Assembly: GCA_903854805.1 (NCBI GenBank)
Contig: CAINXK010000073.1
Location: 1 to 64,000, forward strand
Length of the DNA: 64,000 bases
DNA from: an uncultured Anaerolineae bacterium
GTDB lineage: Bacteria > Chloroflexota > Anaerolineae > Anaerolineales > Villigracilaceae
Direction: 5' to 3'
Shown here: positions 1-9,011 of the stretch, piece after piece
How the letters are laid out: each line of letters opens with the position of its first letter
Numbering within the stretch: the stretch's first letter is position 1
Position numbers and translations under genes: made by a program
The notes under the pieces: generated by a model
Databases searched by the model: none
The model's input: only the letters and a program-made list of their open reading frames with translations
What the model was told of the DNA's origin: nothing

Positions 1-339
1 CGCCAGTTCAACAACATGTTCATGCTCAAAGACACGCGCCATCATTGCCTGAACATACCCCGAAAGCACACGTGAGACATCGGCAATCGACTCACGTTTT
101 CCAAGACCAATTTCAGCGGGTGAAAGATACAGAGCATCACCGCCCATATGACGCATAGCCATGTCAAAAGATACGCGAGTACGCAAGCTTGGTTTCTGGA
201 AAATCAAGGCCAATACTTTTCCCTTGAATAAGGGCTTATTACCACCGGAAAAATATTCTTTCTTGAGCTTAATAGCCAGATTTAGAATGTCTTGAATTTC
301 TGAAGGGGAAAAATCAGATACATCGAGAAAATGTTTCAT
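1..339 (-). CDS. argF: ornithine carbamoyltransferase, N-terminal part (runs off left edge)
   Basis: Reading from ATG at 339 down to base 1 without a stop gives the first 113 residues of an ornithine carbamoyltransferase (carbamoyl phosphate + ornithine to citrulline, arginine biosynthesis, cytosol). The carbamoyl-phosphate loop is visible as S-L-R-T-R at residues 51-55, where the family usually has S-T-R-T-R. It is followed by the conserved stretch with G-K-R-E-S near residue 80. A clear AAGGAG ribosome-binding site lies about 9 bases before the ATG, so the start is secure. The upstream leader (about 340-420) contains an AT-rich stretch ending in AATAATTCA that loosely resembles half an ARG box; this is weak. 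A related carbamoyltransferase is possible, but ornithine is the likeliest substrate. Confidence 0.88.
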   Translation of the reverse strand, partial: MKHFLDVSDFSPSEIQDILNLAIKLKKEYFSGGNKPLFKGKVLALIFQKPSLRTRVSFDMAMRHMGGDALYLSPAEIGLGKRESIADVSRVLSGYVQAMMARVFEHEHVVELA

Positions 340-607
340 TACAGGCGGTCTCCTTAAACAATGGATGTTCGCCCCGAGCGCCGCGCAGTCGAGAGGCTTA
401 ATTGGTGAATTATTTATATAAATCTACATCAAAATTGTATCACAAGGGTCATTTTAGGGCATGTAGCCTGTGTCACCGGGCGCAAGTGACAATCGTACTA
501 AATTGGCACCTAATCAAACAATCGCGATCTGCAACGACGTATTTTGATATTGGCCTACGTTTTCAGCTAAGAAACTGATCTGCGCAGCCTTCTTGAAAAC
601 TGGGACA

Positions 608-1516
608 TTAGACGCTGCCCAATCGAAATTTCTTCCAATAACGTATCAACCCATCGACAGACATTCCAACCGGATTGGATAGCTGGTATGCCATTGCGAC
701 TTTTGGATCCAAACCCTGACGAATGGCCTGCTCATCCATCAATTCTAAAAACCTTGCCCTCAATATTTCCACCGGTAGATTCTCAGGCATGTTTGTATTC
801 ATCCAGGCGTCCACATCGTCTAACGCGGCAAGGATGGATTTGAAATGCCAATCGACATCTTCAAAAATGCCGAAATGAGTCAGGGCAATTCGCTTGAAAT
901 CCTTTTTCTTTAAAAAGGAAATAGTTTCACGCCATTTTTCGTAATGAAATTCGGGTGGTGGCATCGGGACCCGCAAATACGGGTAACCCGGAATACGGAC
1001 TGCACCCACATCGCCGGTGAAACACAAATCTTCAAACTGGTAACAGTAATGATGTTCTGCATGACCAGGGGTATTCAATGCGCGAAATCGCAAATTACCC
1101 ACCACAACTTCCTGGTTGTCTTCCAAAATTGTCAACTTTTCTTCAGGCACAGGATTAAACTGCCCCCAAAGTGTGTCCATCCGATCCCCATAAATTCGAG
1201 CAGCGCTATTCAACAGTTTTTCCGGGTTGAGCATATGCGCAGCGCCCATCGGATGTACATGGATTTGGGCGCCATGGGCAGCCAGGCTCCCGGATGCACC
1301 TGCGTGGTCAAGGTGGATGTGCGTAATGAAGACGTGCGTGATGTCTTCCAGGCAGTAGCCGTGATTATGTAATAATAATTTAAGCGACTCGATGGTGGAA
1401 CCCGGGCCTGATTCCACCAGAACAATACCGCTGCTATGTTCCAGCATGTATGCAGAAATTGCCAATGGGCGTCCCTGAAAATTTAAATCGAGTGTATGGA
1501 TTGGTGTACGTGCCAT
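608..1516 (-). CDS. MBL-fold metallo-hydrolase
   Basis: This 302-residue protein has the metallo-beta-lactamase fold signature H-x-H-x-D-H at residues 66-71 (THIHLDHAG). Further metal ligands are likely at H152 (in PGHAEHH) and D169 (in FTGDVG), with a C-terminal T-H-F-G. These are the residues expected for a two-metal hydrolase of the glyoxalase-II/lactonase type. The substrate cannot be told. The ATG has an AGGAGA site upstream and lies inside the end of the DUF58 gene (34-base overlap), so it is probably co-transcribed as the third gene of the MoxR-DUF58 operon. No signal peptide is seen; it should act in the cytosol. Confidence 0.85.
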   Translation of the reverse strand: MARTPIHTLDLNFQGRPLAISAYMLEHSSGIVLVESGPGSTIESLKLLLHNHGYCLEDITHVFITHIHLDHAGASGSLAAHGAQIHVHPMGAAHMLNPEKLLNSAARIYGDRMDTLWGQFNPVPEEKLTILEDNQEVVVGNLRFRALNTPGHAEHHYCYQFEDLCFTGDVGAVRIPGYPYLRVPMPPPEFHYEKWRETISFLKKKDFKRIALTHFGIFEDVDWHFKSILAALDDVDAWMNTNMPENLPVEILRARFLELMDEQAIRQGLDPKVAMAYQLSNPVGMSVDGLIRYWKKFRLGSV

Positions 1517-2802
1517 GAACGATTCTCCTGTTGCCGGTGAAGGACAGCAAACCCTGCCAAAACTTCCCCAAGATTTGCATTATTATAAATTTTACAAACT
1601 GGCACTCCACCTTGTTCAAGGGTCGCAGCCAGATCTTCAGAACCTTCTTCGCCGCCAAAACTATGCGCCATGAGCATCAAAACGATTGGGCGCAGTTTCC
1701 GTCTCTGGAGCAGCTCCACAGCCAAACCAACATCTTTGTGCACAGAAGCTGTAATAAGCAGTGCGCTCGAACCCAGCGGCATCTGCGGAGATTGTAAATC
1801 CACCAGGCTGGCAAGTGGCAAATTGCCAGCCCCGGTCACAAACGCCAGGGTTTCCAATACCTTACTCTCTTGGCGCTCACTACGTTCTGCTGGAATAACT
1901 GTGTAAACCGGGCCATCCGTTACAAAACCAACCGCCCAACGTTTTCCAACAAAATAATGTGCCAGTGAAGCTGCCAGGCTGACACCATATTCCAGCGTCG
2001 AGGGCGGCAAATGAAGTTCCGGACGGTGGCTAAAGATCCAGTTGTCTTTTACGCTGGGGGCTTCATAGGGCTGTTGAGCCTGGGTGGCTTTTTGAGCATC
2101 CAGAAAAATCCACATTTCTGACTGAGGATCCTGGTCAAATTCCTTGACCATCAATTTACCCCGCCGAGCAGTTGACGGCCAATGAATGCTTTTGAGCGCA
2201 TCACCATGCAAGTATTCGCGTACACCGCTGGCATGCGGAGTCACATCAAATGATTTGCGCTGAATGGCCTTTCCACCAGGCAGTAAGCCAGCCAATGAAA
2301 GAAAATCTCCAATCGGAATGATCATTGGCAATACGAGCAAGGAATCGACAGAAGGAAATATTTGTTGGTTACTAAAAAAACCAAATGGATCACCTGAACC
2401 AAGCAGTGTGGGCCCTAACGGAAAAGCCCCGCGCTTGGTCAGCCATGTGCGTGCGATATAAGTACGAGTTTCTTTCGCACCAACCCAGGTTAATAAACGC
2501 GATCCGGTAGCCGAAGGTAAGCTGCTTTCATTCCGAACCTCAACAAATAATCGCGGTATTCTGCCAGGGTTGATCAGTTCATAGCTTTCTTCAAATACAT
2601 CTCCAACGCTGGCTCGCAGAGATCGAGCATGCCGCACAATCTTAAGATTCCGCAAGGATATCCTGGTCCATCCCCATGTAGAAATTAGAAGGAATGCTCC
2701 AAGATACATCAAGCGCACATATAAAGCAGCCCCGGTGGTCGCCATGCCCACCACACCCGCGAGAAAAAGTACGAAAAATAAAATCCAGCCTGTGTTGCGC
2801 AT
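1483..2802 (-). CDS. DUF58 domain membrane protein
   Basis: The 439-residue protein starts with two hydrophobic segments (about 6-28 and 31-46). It carries the DUF58 signature REYLHGDALKSIHW at residues 195-208, followed by a von-Willebrand-like C-terminal region. DUF58 proteins are regularly encoded next to MoxR ATPases and are thought to act with them as chaperone/assembly systems; the substrate is unknown. The ATG follows the stop codon of the MoxR gene directly (TAA-ATG, no gap), so translation is probably coupled. The first segment plausibly anchors the protein in the membrane with the DUF58 part in the cytosol. Confidence 0.88.
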   Translation of the reverse strand: MRNTGWILFFVLFLAGVVGMATTGAALYVRLMYLGAFLLISTWGWTRISLRNLKIVRHARSLRASVGDVFEESYELINPGRIPRLFVEVRNESSLPSATGSRLLTWVGAKETRTYIARTWLTKRGAFPLGPTLLGSGDPFGFFSNQQIFPSVDSLLVLPMIIPIGDFLSLAGLLPGGKAIQRKSFDVTPHASGVREYLHGDALKSIHWPSTARRGKLMVKEFDQDPQSEMWIFLDAQKATQAQQPYEAPSVKDNWIFSHRPELHLPPSTLEYGVSLAASLAHYFVGKRWAVGFVTDGPVYTVIPAERSERQESKVLETLAFVTGAGNLPLASLVDLQSPQMPLGSSALLITASVHKDVGLAVELLQRRKLRPIVLMLMAHSFGGEEGSEDLAATLEQGGVPVCKIYNNANLGEVLAGFAVLHRQQENRSWHVHQSIHSI

Positions 2803-3753
2803 TTATACCGAATAACTGCCGCCGGGCACCGGCGCAGCCAGCAAAATCTCCTGCACGATCCGCTCTGCAGTTACCTCACGCAAACGAGCCGCAGGATTGA
2901 CGATAATACGATGCCCAAGAATTGGAAGGGCCAGGGCTTTGATATCATCCGGCAGAACATGATTACGCCCATTCAATGCCGCGCGTGCCTGCCCAGCCCT
3001 GAAGAGTGCCAGTGAGCCTCTCGGACTGGCGCCCAGATAAACATCATTACTGGCTCTGGTACGATGGGTAAGTTCCACGATGTATCTTTTTATTGATGAT
3101 GCGACATACACCGTTTTAACCATTTCCGCTGCCGCTAGTACTTCCTCCGCCGAAAATACTGCTTTTATACTTTCAATTGGGTGGCGCAACTGTTGGTCTT
3201 CAAGCACCCTGATTTCGTCAGAAACGGATGGGTATCCCAGTCGAACACGCAGCAAGAAACGGTCCAACTGCGCTTCTGGCAATGGAAACGTACCTTCATA
3301 CTCAATTGGATTCTGAGTTGCCAACACAATAAATGGGCTCGGCAAGGCATGCGTGATGCCATCCACTGTTACCTGGTGCTCGTCCATGGCCTCAAGCAAA
3401 GCCGCCTGTGTTTTGGGTGTTGCTCGATTTATTTCGTCAGCCAGGACAACCTGTCCAAAAATTGGGCCGGGACGAAACTCAAAGCTGCGATTCTCCTGGT
3501 TGAAAATTGAAACCCCAGTCACATCTGATGGCAGCATGTCAGGCGTAAATTGGACTCGGTTAAAGGCACAACCCAGCGATTTAGCAAGTGTACGCGCCAT
3601 AACCGTCTTACCCACACCAGGAACGTCTTCAATCAACACATGGCCCTGGCAAAGCAATCCAATGACTACCAGTTCAAGGGAACTGTGTTTACCTAATATT
3701 ACTTTTTCCAGACTTTCAAATAAGCGCTCACCAAAAGCTTTAACGTCTGTCAT
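2803..3753 (-). CDS. MoxR-type AAA+ ATPase
   Basis: A 316-residue AAA+ ATPase of the MoxR family. Walker A is GVGKT at about residues 46-50 and Walker B is in VLADEINRA, followed by the typical MoxR stretch TPKTQAALLEAM. The open frame extends upstream to 3825, but the ATG at 3753 is preferred. It has AAAGGA 7-10 bases upstream, the protein then begins where family members begin, and the promoter at 3787-3815 lies inside the longer version. MoxR ATPases work with DUF58/VWA partners in maturation of other protein complexes, and the DUF58 gene follows immediately. It is the first gene of the three-gene operon. Confidence 0.9.
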   Translation of the reverse strand: MTDVKAFGERLFESLEKVILGKHSSLELVVIGLLCQGHVLIEDVPGVGKTVMARTLAKSLGCAFNRVQFTPDMLPSDVTGVSIFNQENRSFEFRPGPIFGQVVLADEINRATPKTQAALLEAMDEHQVTVDGITHALPSPFIVLATQNPIEYEGTFPLPEAQLDRFLLRVRLGYPSVSDEIRVLEDQQLRHPIESIKAVFSAEEVLAAAEMVKTVYVASSIKRYIVELTHRTRASNDVYLGASPRGSLALFRAGQARAALNGRNHVLPDDIKALALPILGHRIIVNPAARLREVTAERIVQEILLAAPVPGGSYSV

Positions 3754-3786
3754 AAATAATCCTTTAAAATGAGTAAATGTAATCCG

Positions 3787-3815
3787 ATTGTACGTGAATA
3801 TTGCAACCTGGGCAA
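3787..3815 (-). promoter_or_regulatory. promoter of the MoxR-DUF58-MBL operon
   Basis: On the minus strand TTGCCC (3815-3810) and TACAAT (3792-3787) are separated by exactly 17 bases. Transcription would start near 3780, leaving a leader of about 27 bases that contains the MoxR ribosome-binding site. Confidence 0.55.
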
Positions 3816-3985
3816 GCGAATGCACTCATAACGACCGACACAATTCCTTGCAGCACATAGCAAATTAAATTTCTTTTCGAATAAAAGTGACTCTGTAAAT
3901 AACCAACCGGACCGGCTCTTGACCTTTGCTCCAGGCAAAACTCAAAAATCAAAACCTACCCTGAATTTCGGACCCTGAAGCAAAG

Positions 3986-3991
3986 TATAAT
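3986..3991 (+). promoter_or_regulatory. -10 box of rarA, 6 bases before the ATG
   Basis: A perfect TATAAT ends 6 bases before the rarA start codon. There is no Shine-Dalgarno sequence, so transcription should start at or next to the A of the ATG (leaderless mRNA). No good -35 hexamer is evident. Confidence 0.5.
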
Positions 3992-3997
3992 ACAGCC

Positions 3998-5404
3998 ATG
4001 TCCGATCTTTTTGACCATGCCATGAACGAACGTATGCGCAGCGATGCCCCGCTGGCAGCCAGAATGCGGCCGCGCAACCTCAATGAATATATTGGGCAGG
4101 AACACATCGTTGGACCGGGAAAGCTGCTGCGCAGGGCGATAGAAACTGATCGTCTATTTTCATCAATTATCCTGTGCGGCCCGCCTGGTACGGGCAAGAC
4201 TACTCTGGCACAGGTCATTGCCAACCAGACAAAAAGTCACTTCGAGACTCTTTCAGCGATCCTGGCCGGGAAAGCTGACTTGCGAGAGGTAATCGACCGG
4301 GCCCAGGAACGCAACCGGCTCTATAAACAAAGAACCGTGCTCTTTATCGACGAAATTCACCGCTGGAACAAAGCCCAACAGGATGCTTTGCTGCCTTTCG
4401 TTGAAAATGGCACGGTCACATTGATCGGTGCGACAACCGAGAACCCATTCTTTGAAGTCATCAAAGCCCTGGTTAGCCGGTCACGTATTTTCCAACTACG
4501 CAATCTCAACCAGTCCGAAATTGCCACACTGCTGGAACGTGCCATCGCCGATCCTGAAAGAGGCTATGGCAAACGAAGTATTGACATTGCCCCCGAAGCG
4601 CGCGCCCACCTGGTGGACATGGCAACCGGCGACGCTCGTAACGCCCTGAATGCGCTCGAATTGGCCGTAGAATCGACACAACCCGATGAGAATGGTATCG
4701 TGCACATCAGCCTGGACGTTGCCCAGGAATCCATTCAACGTCGGGCGGTGTTATATGACAAGGATGGCGACGCGCACTACGACACCATCTCAGCTTTCAT
4801 CAAATCTGTGCGAGGTTCTGACCCGGATGCCGCGCTTTATTGGTTGGCTAAGATGATCTATGCCGGGGAGGATCCTCGTTTTATCATACGCCGCCTAATC
4901 ATCCTGGCTGGTGAAGACATCGGTCTGGCCGACCCAATGGGCCTGGTTGTGGCCTCCAGTGCAGCCCAGGCCTTTGACTTCATCGGGCTGCCCGAAGGCA
5001 TATACCCCATCATCGAGGCAGTGCTCTACCTTGCAACAGCACCCAAATCAAACAGCGCTGGCGCTTATTTTAAAGCCATGCAGCGGATCGAACAGGAAGG
5101 GGCCGGATCAGTTCCCAAACACTTGCAGGACGGCAATCGCGACCGCGAAGCTACCGGCCAGGGCAAAGACTATGTTTATCCGCATGAAATGGATGGACAC
5201 TTCACCCCGCAACAATACCTGCCCAAACGCCTGCTCGGAACTTATTTTTATACTCCATCCGACCAGGGCTACGAAGCCCAGGTGGGTTCACGCCTGGAAA
5301 TGTGGCGAAATGCCCAAAAAGAAGCGCTAGGGATTGAAAAAGAAACCTATCTGCCTAGCCTGCCCCAAGATCAGATCGATAATTTAAAACGCAACATCAA
5401 ATAA
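3998..5404 (+). CDS. rarA: replication-associated recombination protein RarA/MgsA
   Basis: A 468-residue AAA+ ATPase of the RarA (MgsA/WRNIP1) family, a clamp-loader relative that acts at stalled replication forks. Walker A is GPPGTGKTT at about 61-69 and Walker B is LFIDEIHRWNK, with the sensor-1 region GATTENPFFEV. The C-terminal half matches the RarA tetramerisation region (GAYFKAMQRIEQEGAGSVP, then the HxxPQQYLP-type stretch). It is slightly longer than the usual 430-450 residues. The ATG sits 6 bases after a perfect -10 box without a ribosome-binding site. An internal ATG at 4021 is the only near alternative. Confidence 0.93.
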   Translation: MSDLFDHAMNERMRSDAPLAARMRPRNLNEYIGQEHIVGPGKLLRRAIETDRLFSSIILCGPPGTGKTTLAQVIANQTKSHFETLSAILAGKADLREVIDRAQERNRLYKQRTVLFIDEIHRWNKAQQDALLPFVENGTVTLIGATTENPFFEVIKALVSRSRIFQLRNLNQSEIATLLERAIADPERGYGKRSIDIAPEARAHLVDMATGDARNALNALELAVESTQPDENGIVHISLDVAQESIQRRAVLYDKDGDAHYDTISAFIKSVRGSDPDAALYWLAKMIYAGEDPRFIIRRLIILAGEDIGLADPMGLVVASSAAQAFDFIGLPEGIYPIIEAVLYLATAPKSNSAGAYFKAMQRIEQEGAGSVPKHLQDGNRDREATGQGKDYVYPHEMDGHFTPQQYLPKRLLGTYFYTPSDQGYEAQVGSRLEMWRNAQKEALGIEKETYLPSLPQDQIDNLKRNIK

Positions 5405-5409
5405 CACTT

Positions 5410-5447
5410 CGCACAAACAACATTCCTTTGTGCGCTGCTTTAATTTT
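5410..5447 (+). terminator. possible terminator after rarA
   Basis: CGCACAAA (5410-5417) and TTTGTGCG (5427-5434) form an 8-bp stem with a 9-base loop just after the rarA stop, followed by a loose T-rich tail (TTTAATTTT). The tail is not contiguous, so strength is uncertain. Confidence 0.4.
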
Positions 5448-5486
5448 GATATGACCCAGCAATAAGTTTGAACCAGGAAAATAATC

Positions 5487-6128
5487 ATGCCTTTATTATT
5501 ACTAATACGTCACGGTGAAAATGAATATGTCAAAACCGGCAAAATGGCCGGAAGATTACCAGAAGTTCATCTAAACGAGCACGGGCAGAAACAAGCATCC
5601 GAACTGGCAGAAGCTCTCGGCAATCTACCTATCAAGGCTATCTATTCTTCTCCCATGGAACGTGCCCACGAAACCGCCAGCCCACTTGCCAAAAAGCTTG
5701 GGCTTGAGCCACAAATCCGGAATGGATTAATCGAAACTGACCTTGGGGAGTGGGCCGGGCAAGAATTGAAAACCGTGCGCAAACTACCTTCCTGGAAAAC
5801 TGTACAAGAAAGCCCATCGCGCTTTCGCTTTCCTAATGGCGAATCGTTTGTAGAGTGTCAGACTCGAATCGTAAGTGAGATCGAGGCTATCGTAAAAATT
5901 CACCGGGACGAAGAGATCATCGCCTGTGTATCTCATGCCGACCCGATTAAACTGCTGGCTTGTTATTACCTTGGCATGCCTCTGGACCACTTCCAACGGC
6001 TCGGCTGCGACACAGCCTCCATAACAGTTTTGATGCTTTCTCCAAAAGGTGTCCAGTTGACAAAATTAAATCAGAGATTACCCTTTAATTTTCCAATTCC
6101 AGAAAAGAGAAAGAAACCCAAGGCCTGA
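5487..6128 (+). CDS. histidine phosphatase (phosphoglycerate-mutase-like)
   Basis: A 213-residue histidine phosphatase superfamily protein. The phosphohistidine motif is R-H-G-E at residues 8-11 (LIRHGENEY), with the second catalytic histidine in VSHADPIK. The pattern after the motif (K-M-A-G-R-L-P-E-V-H-L-N) and the C-terminal half recall the MSMEG_4193-type putative phosphomutase subfamily more than glycolytic mutases. An AGGA site precedes the ATG. It may be read with rarA, but a hairpin lies between them. The substrate is unknown. Confidence 0.85.
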   Translation: MPLLLLIRHGENEYVKTGKMAGRLPEVHLNEHGQKQASELAEALGNLPIKAIYSSPMERAHETASPLAKKLGLEPQIRNGLIETDLGEWAGQELKTVRKLPSWKTVQESPSRFRFPNGESFVECQTRIVSEIEAIVKIHRDEEIIACVSHADPIKLLACYYLGMPLDHFQRLGCDTASITVLMLSPKGVQLTKLNQRLPFNFPIPEKRKKPKA

Positions 6129-6238
6129 CTCGTATCCCGGCCCAACTTGAATATTTTTTTGTATGGTAAACCAGCTGCGTGCGTGAATTGAACAATACCC
6201 AATCTGCCTCGACCCTTATCATTTTTTTGGTAGTGCGA

Positions 6239-7405
6239 TTAATCCCCCACAAATTCCATAAAAACCTGGTTTCCCAATAACCGCCCACGCACCGATAGCC
6301 GTAACCGGTCACCTTCTAATACTAACAAACCCACTTTGATAAGCTTTTGGATCTCATCTCCAAAAATATCCAGGAAATTTAACCCAAAACGCGCCAGAAA
6401 ACCTTCCGACGAGACACCCTCCTCGGTAAGACGCAGACCGGTCAGCATGGTTTCTTGCATGTCTTCCCTGGCTGTGTTCCTGTGTTGATTAACCACTGCC
6501 GGAGATAGTGGGAAAACCTGACCCCCAGAATCCATATTCGCCAAATGGCCGATGTATGTCTTTATCCGAAGCACGTTTGAATACCGGCAGCTATGGGCAT
6601 ACCCATGCGCACCAGCACCCAACCCCAAATATTCCAGGTTCCGCCAATATTGGAGATTATGCAGGCACTCTTTTCCTGGCAAAGACCAGTTCGAGATTTC
6701 ATAGTGCCCATACCCCGCTCCAGATAGAAAGTCCATCGTCCATTCGTACTGCTCGGCAGCCAGGTCAGGATCCGGGATGGGCAACAGACCACGAGCGGCC
6801 CAACGCCCAAAAGGAGTACCGTGTTCCAGGGTCAGGGCATAAGCAGAAATATGCTCAGGATTCAAGCCCACGATTAATCGAACTGTTTGTTGCCAGCGTT
6901 CAAGAGTTTGCTCTGGTAGTCCATAAATCAGGTCGAGATTCAGATTATCAAAGCCTGCTTTGCGCGACCAACTAATCGCATTTACTACATCTGAATATGT
7001 ATGAATCCGTTCGAGCATCCGTAATTCTTCTGGATTGGCGCTCTGCACCCCATAGCTTATTCGGTTAAAGCCGATCGCATGTAATTCAATTAGGTAATCC
7101 TGCGAAACCGTACCCGGATTGGCCTCCAGGCTGATTTCGGCACCAGGAGCAACTTGAAAATTTTGGCGAATGCTTTGGAAAATATTCTGGTATTGCGCAC
7201 TTGTTAATAAAGAAGGGGTACCGCCACCGAAAAAGATGGTCCCAACTTGCTTCTCTGGGGCAGTTTCGCCAACCAATCGGATCTCGTTACACAAAGCGTT
7301 GACATATCCTGGGATTGAATCTTCCTGCCCAGCATACGTATTAAAATCACAATAAGCGCAACGGTGTTTGCAAAAGGGAATGTGAAAATATAGACTGGTT
7401 GCCAT
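6239..7405 (-). CDS. hemW: radical SAM heme chaperone HemW
   Basis: A 388-residue radical SAM protein with the cluster-binding cysteines C12-x3-C16-x2-C19 (FCKHRCAYCDF) near the N terminus and the SAM-contact motif FFGGGTPSLL around residue 60. It has phenylalanine, not cysteine, after CAYCD. This and the overall length fit HemW (heme chaperone) rather than the coproporphyrinogen oxidase HemN, whose motif is CxxxCxxCxC. The C-terminal winged-helix-like HemN_C region is present. It is the last gene of an operon with the membrane protein and MFS gene, 4 bases after the former. Confidence 0.9.
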   Translation of the reverse strand: MATSLYFHIPFCKHRCAYCDFNTYAGQEDSIPGYVNALCNEIRLVGETAPEKQVGTIFFGGGTPSLLTSAQYQNIFQSIRQNFQVAPGAEISLEANPGTVSQDYLIELHAIGFNRISYGVQSANPEELRMLERIHTYSDVVNAISWSRKAGFDNLNLDLIYGLPEQTLERWQQTVRLIVGLNPEHISAYALTLEHGTPFGRWAARGLLPIPDPDLAAEQYEWTMDFLSGAGYGHYEISNWSLPGKECLHNLQYWRNLEYLGLGAGAHGYAHSCRYSNVLRIKTYIGHLANMDSGGQVFPLSPAVVNQHRNTAREDMQETMLTGLRLTEEGVSSEGFLARFGLNFLDIFGDEIQKLIKVGLLVLEGDRLRLSVRGRLLGNQVFMEFVGD

Positions 7406-7409
7406 TCGT

Positions 7410-9011
7410 TTATTTATTGACCTTTAAAATAATCACATCGTTAGACTCGTAAACCGGTTCAATGCCTTTTTCTTCCAACAATGATTTCTGAAGAAATATT
7501 GAACCTTCTGTCAGGCCTTGTTGAGCCCTAATCCTATTTTTATCGATATAAATATAGTTAAAGAAGAGATCGTTTTTTATCTGCCAATTTTTGACGCAAT
7601 CTGCATCCTGGTTGGAGCATAACTGGAGTTGATATGAACGCAGCAGATAATTGGAAAAATCTTCACCTGGATACCATTCCAATCCTTGAACAGTCGCAGC
7701 ACTGACCTGTTGCGTCAAGGCTGGGAACCATTCTGAAACCGGGTCGCTTAATGGCTGTCCCCCGGTGATTATTGCAAAATAGTGCCCAGCTGCCAGGTTT
7801 GTATTGATCCAACCAAAAGCTTTTTGGCTACCATCGGATAGGGTCATATTATGCGCTTCTTTATAAGTAATCGTGTATGCCGAGACAATGAAATAAATTA
7901 GCAGGTATGTAAGTAGATATCTGGCCACCCGCCCACTAAATAGTGATTCGACCGAACCTTCAGCATATTTTACGAGATCCTGTTTGGTGTCCATCTGCCT
8001 GAGCCAGGGCAGAACAATCTCAGTCAGGGTAAATCCGGCCAAAATCGCCAGGCAAGGTAACATGCGCGCCACGGCGCTGCGTGGCTCGGCCAGCACCGTG
8101 ACAAGCACCCAGGTTGGCAAAAAATAATCTCTTTTGGCTAGTTTAGCAAAAATACCAATAACTGCCAGGCATCCTCCAAAAGTCAGAGCTATTTCAGCGG
8201 TCAGGTTTAGCTGAAAATAACTGAGCCAAAGATCCAAACGGTAACCACCCGTACGGCCAGCGGCCATAAATGGCTCCAATCCATGTCTTTGAAGAACCAG
8301 TACCCACCACGGAGCGGTTAAGACCAGCGTACCAACTGCTGAGCCGATCGATTTCAACATCCCTTTAAGGTTTAACCCGAAAAACAGGAAAAATACACCC
8401 ATCCCAACCACGGTGTGAAGCGCTACCTCAGGATGGCTCAGGATCGCCATAGCCGCAAAAAGGACTGTCAGTATCCCATATTTCAGCCAACCACTTCCTT
8501 TATACAAGCGCTGGATAGCCCAAAATGCCAGAATACTGAAGAAAAATCCCAGCGCCCGAGTGATACCGCCACCCATTATGAGCCAATCATAAGATGCCGG
8601 TAAAAACGAAAATACAAGCACAGCCAACAATGTTTCGGCACCCGAATGGGCCAAATCCCGGGCCAGTAGGAAAAAAGCTGGAATCATCAAGGTTGAGATC
8701 AACGCCGGAAGAATTCGAAACAGATCAATTAGATTAATGTTGAAAAGAGTGGATAGGCCCCCGGCCAAATAGAAAGCCAGTGGCGGATAGGCAAACGCAA
8801 CCTGAAAATGATTGTACGTCGCGTAAACGGGTAGCCTGAATTGATTTGCAATCAGATCTTTGGTCATACTAAAAAACAAACCACCGTCATTAATCGGAAA
8901 ATTCCCAAGTAAGGCAGGTGCAAGTCTGACATATCCGCCAAGAAATGTCAGGATGGATACAAAGATGATTAAGGCAAATTCGTCACGAATAGATTTTGAC
9001 ACAACACTCAT
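7410..9011 (-). CDS. polytopic membrane protein, GT-C glycosyltransferase-like
   Basis: A 533-residue protein with about ten to twelve hydrophobic segments in its first 390 residues and a soluble extracytoplasmic C-terminal part. The N-terminal layout (TM1, then a loop with N-D-G-G, then F-A-Y-P-P near residue 73) is that of GT-C fold enzymes, which use lipid-linked sugars outside the membrane, but no family-defining acidic pair is certain. Its ATG overlaps the stop of the upstream MFS gene (ATGA), so the two are coupled. Function beyond probable glycosyl transfer is not known. Confidence 0.65.
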   Translation of the reverse strand: MSVVSKSIRDEFALIIFVSILTFLGGYVRLAPALLGNFPINDGGLFFSMTKDLIANQFRLPVYATYNHFQVAFAYPPLAFYLAGGLSTLFNINLIDLFRILPALISTLMIPAFFLLARDLAHSGAETLLAVLVFSFLPASYDWLIMGGGITRALGFFFSILAFWAIQRLYKGSGWLKYGILTVLFAAMAILSHPEVALHTVVGMGVFFLFFGLNLKGMLKSIGSAVGTLVLTAPWWVLVLQRHGLEPFMAAGRTGGYRLDLWLSYFQLNLTAEIALTFGGCLAVIGIFAKLAKRDYFLPTWVLVTVLAEPRSAVARMLPCLAILAGFTLTEIVLPWLRQMDTKQDLVKYAEGSVESLFSGRVARYLLTYLLIYFIVSAYTITYKEAHNMTLSDGSQKAFGWINTNLAAGHYFAIITGGQPLSDPVSEWFPALTQQVSAATVQGLEWYPGEDFSNYLLRSYQLQLCSNQDADCVKNWQIKNDLFFNYIYIDKNRIRAQQGLTEGSIFLQKSLLEEKGIEPVYESNDVIILKVNK